Assembly: GCA_900078775.1 (NCBI GenBank)
Contig: LT549889.1
Coordinates: 4,526,001 to 4,590,000 of the forward strand
Direction of reading: 5' to 3'
Length of the DNA: 64,000 nucleotides
DNA from: Mycolicibacterium aurum
GTDB lineage: Bacteria > Actinomycetota > Actinomycetes > Mycobacteriales > Mycobacteriaceae
Shown here piece after piece: positions 40,354-49,281 of this stretch. Every line of letters starts with the position of its first letter. Position 1 is the first letter of the stretch. The position numbers and the translations under genes are program-made. Below the pieces are notes generated by a model, which had not been told where the DNA came from, searched no databases, and saw nothing but the letters and a program-made list of their open reading frames with translations.

Positions 40354-43300
40354 GTGCCCGATAGGACAGTCCGCCTCGTCGCCATCATCACTGGTCTTGT
40401 CGGCTTCCTGCTCTGCGTGCTCGTCCCGCTGTTGCCGGTCAAGCAGTCGACCGCCGCCATCCAGTGGCCGCAGGCCGCCGACGGCGAGGGCTTCGCCGAG
40501 GACGTCACCGCTCCGCTGGTCTCCGGGGCACCCAAGTCGCTGGACGTGACCATCCCGTGCCAGGCCGTCGCCAGCCTGCCCGCCGAGGGCGGGCTGGTGT
40601 TCTCCACCATCCCGCCGGGTGGCATCGACGCCGGGCGCAACGGTCTGTTCGTCAACGCCAACGCCGATGTCGTCTACGTCGCGTTCCGGGACACCGTGGC
40701 GGCGGTCGCACCGCGCGCGGCAGTGGACCGCGGTGACTGCGGTGAGCTGCGGATCTGGGCGGACGTGCGCGCGGTCGGCGCCGAATTCGTCGGCATCTCC
40801 GAGGCGCCAGGCACGCTGAGCGTGGACAAGCGCCCCCAGGTGGCCGGTCTGTTCACCGAGCTGCGGGTGGCCCCCGGCCCGGACGGTTCCTGGTCCGGGC
40901 TGTCCGCGCACGTCGATGTCGACACCCGGTTCATCACCACCCCGACCACGCTGAAGACGGCGGTCATGGTGCTCGGCGTCGCCGCAGTGCTGGCCTCCAT
41001 CGTGGCGCTGGCGGTGCTGGACCGCAGCGCCGGGCGCCGCGCCCCGCCGATGCCGCGCCGCCGCAGCCTGACGGTGTGGCTGGCCGACGCCGGTGTGGTG
41101 GGTGCGCTGCTGGTGTGGCACATCGTCGGGCCGCCGACGTCGGACGACGGCTACAACCTGACGATGGCGCGGGTCTCGGGCGAGGCCGGCTACATCACCA
41201 ACTACTTCCGGTACTTCGGCGCCTCGGAGGCCCCGTTCGACTGGTATCAGAGCGTGCTCGCCCAACTGGCCTCGATCAGCACCGCCGGGGTCTGGATGCG
41301 GCTGCCCGCCACCGCGGCCGCGATCGGTACCTGGCTGCTGATCAGCCGCTTCGTCCTGCCGCGACTGGGCCGCAGACTGGTCCGCAACCGGGCCGCGGTG
41401 TGGACGGCCGGGGCGGTGTTCCTGGCCGCCTGGCTGCCCTTCAACACCGGCCTGCGACCGGAGCCGCTGATCGCCTTCGGCGTGGTGCTGGTCTGGGTGC
41501 TGGTGGAGATCTCGGTGGGCACCCGTCGGCTGTGGCCGACCGCGGCCGCCGTCGTCGTCGCCGCCTTCTCCGTGACCCTGGCCCCGCAGGGTCTGATCGC
41601 GCTCGCGCCACTGCTGGTCGGCGCCCGGGCCATCACCCGGCTGATCGCCGAACGCCGCGCCGTCCACGGCGTGCTGGCGCCGCTGGCCGCGCTGCTGGCC
41701 GCCGCCTCGCTGATCTTCGTGATCGTGTTCCGGGACCAGACCCTGGCCACCGTCGCCGAGTCGGCCCGGATCAAGTACGTGGTGGGCCCGACCATCCCCT
41801 GGTACCAGGAGTTCCTGCGGTACTACTTCCTGACCGTCGAGGACAGCGTGGACGGATCGCTGACCCGCCGGTTCGCGGTGCTGATCCTGCTGCTGTGCCT
41901 GTTCGGGGTGCTGATGGTGCTGTTGCGCCGCGGCACCGTGCCGGGGGCGATGAACGGACCGGTGTGGCGGCTGATCGGCAGCACCGGGATCGGGCTGCTG
42001 CTGCTGACCCTGACCCCGACCAAGTGGGCGATCCAGTTCGGTGCGTTCGCCGGTCTGGCCGGCGCACTGGGCGGGGTGACCGCGTTCGCCCTGGCCCGGG
42101 TAGGCCTGCACAGCCGACGCAACCTCGCCCTCTACGTGACGGCCCTGCTGTTCGTGCTGGCCTGGGCGACCTCGGGTATCAACGGCTGGTTCTACACCGG
42201 CAACTACGGGGTGCCGTGGTTCGACAAGCAACCCGTCATCGTCGGCTACCCGGTGACCACCATCTTCCTGGTGCTGGCCATCGCCGGTGGCCTGCTGACC
42301 GCGTGGCTGCACTTCCGCATCGACTACGCCGGGCACACCCAGGTCGCCGACACCGGTCGCAACCGGGCGCTGGCATCCACGCCGCTGCTGATCGTCGCCG
42401 TGATCATGGTGGTGCTCGAACTCGGCTCGATGGTCAAGGCCACCGTGGGCCGCTATCCGGTCTACACCACCGGCTCGGCCAACCTGTCGGCGTTACGGTC
42501 GGGTCTGTCCGGAGACAGTTGCGCGATGGCCGACGCCGTTCTGGTCGAGGCCGACACCAATGCCGGCCTGCTGCAGCCCGTTCCGGGGCAGCGGTTCGGC
42601 CCGTACGGACCGCTGGGCGGCGAGAAGCCGATCGGCTTCACCCCCAACGGTGTCAGTGACACCCTCGAACCCCCCGAGCCCGTCGCCGGCAATCCGGGCA
42701 CGCCGAACTCCGACGGGCCGGTCGACAAGCCCAACGTCGGTGTCGGCTATGCCGCCGGTACCGGCGGTGGCTACGGCCCCGAGGGCGTGAACGGATCCCG
42801 GGTGTTCCTGCCGTTCGGACTGGATCCGGAGCGCACCCCGGTGATGGGCAGCTTCGACGAGAACACCCTCGCCGCCAAGGCCACCTCGGCCTGGTACCAA
42901 CTGCCGCCCCGCACCCCGGACCGGCCGCTGGTGACCGTCGCCGCGGCGGGCGCCATCTGGTTCTACGAGGAGGACGGGTCGTTCAACTACGGCCAGTCGC
43001 TGAAACTTCAGTGGGGTGTGCACCGCCCCGACGGCAGCTACCAGGCACTGTCGGAGGTCCAGCCGATCGACACGTTCTATCAGAAGGCGTGGCGCAACCT
43101 GCGGTTCCCGCTGACCTCGGCCCCGCCGGAGGCCAATGTGGCCCGCATCGTCGCTGATGACCCGAACCTGTCCGAGGATCAGTGGTTCGCGTTCACCCCG
43201 CCGCGGGTGCCGGTGCTGCAGACCGCACAGGAATTTCTCGGCACCCGGACCCCGGTGCTGATGGACATCGCGACGGCGGCGAACTTCCCGTGCCAGCGGC

Positions 43301-43611
43301 CGTTCGCCGAGCGGCTCGGGGTGGCCGAGCTGCCCGAGTACCGGATCCTGCCGAACTTCAAACAGATGGTGGCCTCGTCGAACCAGTGGCAGTCCGCCGA
43401 CGACGGCGGACCGTTCCTGTTCATCCAGGCGCTGTTGCGCACCGCCACGATCCCCACCTATCTGCGGGATGACTGGTACCGCGACTGGGGTTCCATCGAG
43501 CGCTACATCCGGGTGGTGCCGAGCGACGAGGCGCCCGACGCCGTCATCGAGGAAGGGACGACCAACGTGTTCGGCTGGAGTCGCGGCGGACCGATCAGGG
43601 CCCTGCCGTGA
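40354..43611 (+). CDS. embA: arabinosyltransferase EmbA
   Basis: A 1085-residue GT-C arabinosyltransferase. With EmbB it makes the branched hexa-arabinofuranoside ends of arabinogalactan. The N-terminal periplasmic domain, about fifteen helices and a C-terminal CBM domain match EmbA; the catalytic loop reads PTSDDGYNLTMARV near residue 263. GTG 40354 begins VPDRTVRLVAIITGL, the typical start, and follows alkB by 5 nt. A TTG three codons upstream is less likely. Its TGA overlaps the embB GTG as GTGA. It may now be expressed from the alkB promoter, since embC-embA contiguity is lost. Confidence 0.94.
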   Translation: MPDRTVRLVAIITGLVGFLLCVLVPLLPVKQSTAAIQWPQAADGEGFAEDVTAPLVSGAPKSLDVTIPCQAVASLPAEGGLVFSTIPPGGIDAGRNGLFVNANADVVYVAFRDTVAAVAPRAAVDRGDCGELRIWADVRAVGAEFVGISEAPGTLSVDKRPQVAGLFTELRVAPGPDGSWSGLSAHVDVDTRFITTPTTLKTAVMVLGVAAVLASIVALAVLDRSAGRRAPPMPRRRSLTVWLADAGVVGALLVWHIVGPPTSDDGYNLTMARVSGEAGYITNYFRYFGASEAPFDWYQSVLAQLASISTAGVWMRLPATAAAIGTWLLISRFVLPRLGRRLVRNRAAVWTAGAVFLAAWLPFNTGLRPEPLIAFGVVLVWVLVEISVGTRRLWPTAAAVVVAAFSVTLAPQGLIALAPLLVGARAITRLIAERRAVHGVLAPLAALLAAASLIFVIVFRDQTLATVAESARIKYVVGPTIPWYQEFLRYYFLTVEDSVDGSLTRRFAVLILLLCLFGVLMVLLRRGTVPGAMNGPVWRLIGSTGIGLLLLTLTPTKWAIQFGAFAGLAGALGGVTAFALARVGLHSRRNLALYVTALLFVLAWATSGINGWFYTGNYGVPWFDKQPVIVGYPVTTIFLVLAIAGGLLTAWLHFRIDYAGHTQVADTGRNRALASTPLLIVAVIMVVLELGSMVKATVGRYPVYTTGSANLSALRSGLSGDSCAMADAVLVEADTNAGLLQPVPGQRFGPYGPLGGEKPIGFTPNGVSDTLEPPEPVAGNPGTPNSDGPVDKPNVGVGYAAGTGGGYGPEGVNGSRVFLPFGLDPERTPVMGSFDENTLAAKATSAWYQLPPRTPDRPLVTVAAAGAIWFYEEDGSFNYGQSLKLQWGVHRPDGSYQALSEVQPIDTFYQKAWRNLRFPLTSAPPEANVARIVADDPNLSEDQWFAFTPPRVPVLQTAQEFLGTRTPVLMDIATAANFPCQRPFAERLGVAELPEYRILPNFKQMVASSNQWQSADDGGPFLFIQALLRTATIPTYLRDDWYRDWGSIERYIRVVPSDEAPDAVIEEGTTNVFGWSRGGPIRALP

Positions 43612-46600
43612 ACGACGTGAAGATCGCCCGCTGGGTCGCCACCATCGCCGGCCTGCTGGGCTTCGTGATGGCGGTGGCTGTGCCGTTGCTGCCGGTCACC
43701 CAGACCACCGCCACGTTGAATTGGCCTCAGGCCGGCCAGCTCTCGAACGTGACCGCGCCGCTGATCTCGCAGGCGCCGGTGAGCCTGACCGCCACCGTGC
43801 CGTGCTCGGTGATCCGCGATATGCCCGCCGACGGCGGGCTGGTGATGGGCACCGCGCCGGCACAGGGCCGCGACGCCGCGCTGAACGCGATGCTGGTGAC
43901 GGTCAGCCCCGAAGAGGCCGACAGTCCCTCCCGGGTCGATGTCATCGTCCGAAATGTGGTGGTGGCCAGCGTCGAACGGGACCGGGTCACCGGTACGGCG
44001 GCGGCCCCGGCTGTTCGGAGATCCGGATCACCTCCGACCATGACGGCACCTACGCCGACTTCGTCGGGCTGACCCAGGACTCGGGAGAGAACGCGGGGTC
44101 CCCGCAGCGCACCGGCTACCCGGACCCGAACCTGCGACCGGCGATCGTCGGCGTGTTCACCGACCTGACCGGCGCTGCCCCGCAGGGGCTTTCGCTGTCT
44201 GCCGAGATCGACACCCGGTTCACCACCCAGCCGACCGCGCTGAAGCTGGCCGCGATCGTGCTGGCCATCATCTCGACCGTCATCGCGGTGCTGGCGCTGT
44301 GGCGCCTCGACCGGCTGGACGGCCGTCGGATGCGCCGGCTGATCCCCACCCGGTGGCGGACCCTGACCGCCGTCGACGGTGTCGTGGTGGGCGGCTTCGC
44401 GGTCTGGTACGTCATCGGCACCAACTCGTCTGACGACGGCTACATCCTGCAGATGGCCCGCGTCGCCGAGCACGCCGGCTACATGTCGAACTACTTCCGC
44501 TGGTTCGGCAGCCCGGAGGATCCGTTCGGCTGGTACTACAACGTGCTCGCGCTGATGTCCCAGGTGAGCACCGCGAGCATCTGGATGCGGTTGCCCGACC
44601 TGATCTGCGCGGTGATCTGCTGGCTGCTGCTGTCCCGCGAGGTGCTGCCCCGACTGGGGCCCGCGGTCCTCGCCAGCCGTCCGGCGCTGTGGGCCGCCGG
44701 CCTGGTGCTGCTGGGCGCCTGGATGCCGTTCAACAACGGCCTGCGCCCCGAGGGCCAGATCGCCACCGGCGCACTGATCACCTATGTGCTCATCGAGCGG
44801 GCCATCAGCTCGGGCCGGCTGACACCCGCTGCGCTGGCGATCATCTCGGCGGCCTTCACCCTGGGGATCCAGCCCACCGGCCTGATCGCGGTGGCCGCCC
44901 TGGTGGCCGGCGGGCGGCCCATCCTGCGCATCCTGATGCGCAGGCGCGCGTTGGTCGGCACACTGCCACTGCTGGCTCCGCTGCTCGCGGCGGGCACCGT
45001 GATCCTGGCGGTGGTGTTCGCGGATCAGACGCTGGCGACGGTGCTGGAGGCCACCCGGGTGCGCACCGCGATCGGGCCCAGCCAGGAGTGGTACACCGAG
45101 AACCTGCGCTACTACTACCTGATCCTGCCGACCGTGGACGGTGCGATCTCGCGTCGCTTCGCCTTCCTTTTCACCGCGATGTGCATGTTCCCGGCGCTGT
45201 TCATGATGTTGCGCCGCAAGCGGATCGCCGGCATCGCCCGCGGACCGGCCTGGCGGCTGATGGGCATCATCTTCGCCACCATCTTCTTCCTGATGTTCAC
45301 CCCCACCAAGTGGATCCACCACTTCGGCCTGTTCGCCGCGGTGGCGGGCGCGATGGCCGCCTTGACCACGGTGATGGTGTCGAAGACGGTGCTGCGTTCG
45401 GCCCGCAACCGGGTGGCCTTCCTGGCCCTGGTGTTCTTCGTACTGGCGCTGTGCTTCGCCTCGGTCAACGGGTGGTGGTACGTCTCCAACTTCGGTGCCC
45501 CGTTCAATACCGCGGTGCCCGCCATCGGTGGGGTGTCCGTCAGCTCGATGTTCTTCGCGCTGTTCGCGATCACCGCCCTGTGGGCGTTCTGGCTGCACGT
45601 TTCGCAGAAGACGGAATCGCGGCTGGCCGACCGGCTCACCGCCGCGCCGATCCCGATCGCCGCCGGGTTCATGGTGGTGGTGTTCGTGGCGTCGATGGCC
45701 ATCGGCGTGGTCCGCCAGTACCCGACGTACTCCAACGGTTGGGCCAATATCCGGGCCTTCGCCGGCGGCTGCGGAATGGCCGACGATGTGCTGGTCGAAC
45801 CCGACTCCAACGACGGCTTCCTGCGCGCGCTGCCGGGCGATTACGGACCGCTCGGGCCGCTGGGCGGGGCCGGCGCACCCGGCTTCGGCCCCAACGGTGT
45901 CCCGGACCGGATCATCGCCGAGGCGATCCGGCTGAACAACCCGCAGCCCGGTACCGACTACGACTGGAACCGCCCGATCCGGCTGTCCCGGCCCGGGGTC
46001 AACGGGTCACGGGTGCCGCTGCCCTACGGGCTGGACCCCGCGCGGGTTCCGGTCGCGGGCACGTATTCCACCGAGGCACAACAGGAGAGCCGACTCACCT
46101 CGGCCTGGTACGAGCTGCCCCCGGCCGACGACGCGCACCCGCTGGTCACCATCACCGCGGCCGGCACGATCGCCGGTTCCAGTGTCGCCAAGGGCGAGAC
46201 CTCCGGCCAGACAGTGGAACTGGAGTACGCGGTGGCCGGTCCGGACGGCGCCCCGGTGCCCGCGGGCCGGGTCAGTCCGTACGACGTCGGCCCGACGCCG
46301 TCCTGGCGTAACCTGCGCTACCCGCGCGAGCAGATCCCCGCCGATGCGATTGCGGTCCGGGTGGTCGCCGAGGATCTGTCACTGGGCCAAGGTGATTGGG
46401 TTGCGGTGACACCGCCCCGGGTCCCCGAGGTCCGCTCGGTGCAGGAGTACATCGGTTCCGAGCAGCCGGTGCTGCTGGACTGGGCGGTGGGCCTGGCCTT
46501 CCCCTGCCAGCAGCCGATGCTGCACGCCAACGGCGTCACCGAGATTCCGAAGTTCCGCATCTCCCCGGACTACTTCGCCAAACTGCAGAGCACCGACACC

Positions 46601-46816
46601 TGGCAGAACGGCCTGGAGGGCGGCCTGCTAGGGATCACCGATCTGTTGCTGCGCGCCTCGGTGATGTCGACCTACCTGTCGCACGACTGGGGCCAGGACT
46701 GGGGTTCGCTGCGGCGCTTCGACACCATTGTCGACGCGCAACCGGCGGAGCTCGACCTGGGTCACACCACGCACTCCGGGCTGTACTCTCCCGGGGAGAT
46801 CCGCATCGGCCCCTGA
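43608..46816 (+). CDS. embB: arabinosyltransferase EmbB, with an apparent 1-nt frameshift
   Basis: EmbB is the main ethambutol target and pairs with EmbA. From GTG 43608 the correct N-terminus reads in frame to about VERDRVTG (base 43994), then goes out of frame and stops at 44072. The rest (CSEIRITSDHDGTY to the end SPGEIRIGP) is intact in the frame one base earlier, so one base appears missing within about 43991-44012 (GC-rich). The full product would be about 1070 residues. The catalytic loop SSDDGYILQMARV keeps Met at the ethambutol position 306. A sequencing or assembly error is likely; otherwise the gene is broken. Confidence 0.88.
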
Positions 46817-46827
46817 GCCCGGTCGAG

Positions 46828-47265
46828 CTAGGGCTTCACGTAGACGACGCGGCTGCCGAACACGATGTCCTGCAGTGATCTTCGCCGGACATCCACGGCC
46901 GCCCAGAGCAGTCCGACCGGGAACAGCACGCACGCGGCGGCCCGCAGCACCGCGAGCGCCGGTGCGATCCGGCCGCCGCGGCGTCCGGTGACGCGCAGAC
47001 CCATCACGGCCGCACCCGCGGTGCAGCCCGACACCGCCCAGCAGACGGTCAGATAGAACACCGCGACGGCGAACATGACCGCCGTGGAGAACACCGCATT
47101 GAGGGTCGGGAAGCTGAAGGTGGACGGATTGAACATCAACCGCGCCAGGATCAGCCCGACGTAGACCGCGCCCAGGGCCACGCCCACCACCACCAGGTCG
47201 ATGACGGCGGCCACCCCGCGGCTGACGAGGCCGGCCGGTTTCAGCGACACACCGGCGCCTCTCAC
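46828..47265 (-). CDS. RDD-family membrane protein
   Basis: A 145-residue protein with about three membrane helices. It carries the RDD pattern: a basic/Asp pair in the first helix (VSRGVAAVIDLVVV) and the GLRVTGRRGGRIAPALAVLRAA segment before helix 3. Function is unknown; some family members act in ion homeostasis. Start GTG 47265 overlaps the upstream hypothetical stop as GTGA. It converges on embB with an 11-bp gap. Confidence 0.82.
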   Translation of the reverse strand: MRGAGVSLKPAGLVSRGVAAVIDLVVVGVALGAVYVGLILARLMFNPSTFSFPTLNAVFSTAVMFAVAVFYLTVCWAVSGCTAGAAVMGLRVTGRRGGRIAPALAVLRAAACVLFPVGLLWAAVDVRRRSLQDIVFGSRVVYVKP

Positions 47266-47672
47266 AGTTGTCCCCGTTCCCGGCGCAGCAGCCGGTCGAC
47301 GAACCCGGCCACCAGATCGTCGGCGCGCTCACCCTGGCTGCGCACATCGGTCATCACCTCGGCGGTCACCGAATCGGTGGACTGCTTGATGATGGCGGGC
47401 AGATCGATCCCGTCGACCACCTCGTCGGCCAGCCCGATCAGGTCGATCCGCTGCCGCGCCAACGCGTTCAGGTCAAGCTGGTCCAGCACCATCTCGATGC
47501 CCGCGCCGAGCATCTGCTCACCGCGGGACTGCAGGGTGCGACGGCCGCTGGTCAGCCAGCCGCCGACCACCGGCAGCCGCTCGGCACCGTGGTAGGCCAG
47601 CGCGACGCCGTCGCAGGCCGCCGCGACCAGTCCCAGAGCGACGGCCACCGCGGGCGGCACGGGTTCGGACAC
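47262..47672 (-). CDS. conserved hypothetical protein
   Basis: A 136-residue protein with one hydrophobic N-terminal segment (about residues 8-28) and a charged helical remainder (DLNALARQRIDLIGLADEVVDGIDLPAIIK), likely peripheral to the membrane. I do not recognise a named family. GTG 47672. It is coupled to the RDD protein gene downstream and lies 34 nt after accD4 on the same strand, so it is probably the fourth gene of the mycolate-condensation operon. Confidence 0.7.
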   Translation of the reverse strand: MSEPVPPAVAVALGLVAAACDGVALAYHGAERLPVVGGWLTSGRRTLQSRGEQMLGAGIEMVLDQLDLNALARQRIDLIGLADEVVDGIDLPAIIKQSTDSVTAEVMTDVRSQGERADDLVAGFVDRLLRRERGQL

Positions 47673-47706
47673 CGTTGCATCCTAGAGGGCCCGGGAGTTC
47701 GGCGTC

Positions 47707-49281
47707 CTAGATCGGCGTCAGGCCGTGCTTACGCTGCACGCGCTGAATCTGCTTGTCCCGCAGCAGCCGCATCGACTTGCGCAGCAGCAGACGGGTCTCG
47801 TGCGGCTCGATGACGCCGTCGATGTAGCCACGCTCGGCCGCGATCCACGGCACCGCCATCCCGGCGTTGTAGCCCTCGATGAACTCCTTGCGGATCTTCT
47901 GCACCTCGGGGGCGGTCGGATCCGGGAAGCGCTTCACCAGCAGCTGGGCCGCACCCTCGGCGCCGATCACCGCGATGCGGGCGGTCGGCCAGGCGAAGTT
48001 GAGGTCGGCGGTGAGCTGCTTGGAGCCCATCACCGCGTAGGCGCCGCCGTAGGACTTGCGCACCGTGATGGTGACCTTCGGGATGTCGGCCTCCACGACG
48101 GCGTTGAGGAACCGGCCGCCGCGCTTGATGATGCCGCCCTTCTCCTGTTCCACACCGGGCATGAAGCCGGGGGTGTCCACCACGAAGACCAACGGGGTGT
48201 TGAACGAGTCGCAGAACCGCACGAACCGGGCGGCCTTGTCGGAGGCCTCGTTGTCGATGGCGCCGGACATGTAGGACGGCTGGTTGGCGATGACGCCGAC
48301 CGGCCGGCCGTCTACCCGGGCGAAGGCGGTGATGATGGACGGGCCGGCCTGCTCGGCGACCTGGAATACGTCACCGTCGTCGAAGATCCGCAGCAGGATC
48401 TCCATCATGTCGTAGGCCTGGTTGTCCGAGTCCGGCACGATCGCATCGAGTTCCAGATCGTGCGGGGTGATCTCGGGCTCCAGACCCGGGTTGACGATCG
48501 GCGGATCGTCGAAGGTGTTGCCGGGCAGGAAGCTCAGGTAGTCGCGGACGTACTGGAACGCCGCGGCCTCGGACTCCACCACCTGGTGGATGTTGCCGTA
48601 GCGGGCCTGTGCGTCGGCGCCGCCGAGTTCGTCGAGGGTGACCTCCTCACCGGTGACGTCCTTGATGACGTCCGGGCCGGTGACGAACATGTAGCCCTGG
48701 TCGCGGACCGCGACGACGAGGTCGGTCTGGATCGGCGAGTACACCGCACCACCGGCGCACTTACCGAAGATCAGCGAGATCTCCGGGACCTGGCCGCGCA
48801 GCAGTTCGTGCCGGCGGCCGAGTTCGGCGTACCAGGCCAGCGAGGTCGCGGTGTCCTGGATCCGGGCGCCCGCGGAGTCGTTGATGCCGATGATCGGGCA
48901 GCCGACCATGGCCACCCACTCCATCAGCTTGGCGACCTTGCGGCCGAACATCTCACCGACCGAACCCTGGAACACGGTCTGGTCGTGGCTGAACACGCCG
49001 ACCGGGCGGCCGTCGATGGTGCCGTGACCGGTGACCACACCGTCGCCGTAGAAGGCGTTCGGGTCACCCGGCGTGCGGGCCAGGGCGCCGATCTCCAGGA
49101 AGCTGCCCGGATCCAGCAGCGAGTGGATGCGGGCCCGCGCGCTCGGGATGCCGCGCTTGTCGCGCTTGGCCCGGGCCTTCTCATCGCCGGGATCCTTCGC
49201 CAGTTCCAGCTTCTCGCGAAGCTCGGCCAGCTTCTCCGCGGTGGTGGCCGTCTTCGGCTGCGCGGCAGGGTTTTCCGTCAC
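47707..49281 (-). CDS. accD4: acyl-CoA carboxylase beta subunit AccD4
   Basis: A 524-residue carboxyltransferase subunit, counterpart of Rv3799c. With AccA3/AccD5/AccE5 it carboxylates long-chain (C24-C26) acyl-CoA to the extender used by Pks13. The two crotonase-fold halves are visible, with oxyanion-hole glycines in GKCAGGAVYSP (N-half) and SYGGAYAVMGSK (C-half), and the biotin-site NDSAGARIQ. GTG 49281 overlaps the pks13 stop as GTGA, tying it to the condensing enzyme. Confidence 0.95.
   Translation of the reverse strand: MTENPAAQPKTATTAEKLAELREKLELAKDPGDEKARAKRDKRGIPSARARIHSLLDPGSFLEIGALARTPGDPNAFYGDGVVTGHGTIDGRPVGVFSHDQTVFQGSVGEMFGRKVAKLMEWVAMVGCPIIGINDSAGARIQDTATSLAWYAELGRRHELLRGQVPEISLIFGKCAGGAVYSPIQTDLVVAVRDQGYMFVTGPDVIKDVTGEEVTLDELGGADAQARYGNIHQVVESEAAAFQYVRDYLSFLPGNTFDDPPIVNPGLEPEITPHDLELDAIVPDSDNQAYDMMEILLRIFDDGDVFQVAEQAGPSIITAFARVDGRPVGVIANQPSYMSGAIDNEASDKAARFVRFCDSFNTPLVFVVDTPGFMPGVEQEKGGIIKRGGRFLNAVVEADIPKVTITVRKSYGGAYAVMGSKQLTADLNFAWPTARIAVIGAEGAAQLLVKRFPDPTAPEVQKIRKEFIEGYNAGMAVPWIAAERGYIDGVIEPHETRLLLRKSMRLLRDKQIQRVQRKHGLTPI

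Noticed and set aside
44430..44490. EmbB ethambutol-resistance substitution at the Met306 region
   Set aside because: The loop reads GYILQMARV with Met retained. The Gln before it is, as I recall, also found in other non-tuberculous EmbB, so it is not a resistance mutation by itself.
43469..46816. 1115-codon frame that covers most of embB
   Set aside because: Its first 175 or so codons are an out-of-frame reading of the embA end and true embB start. The real N-terminus is in the frame from 43608, so this is explained by the frameshift.
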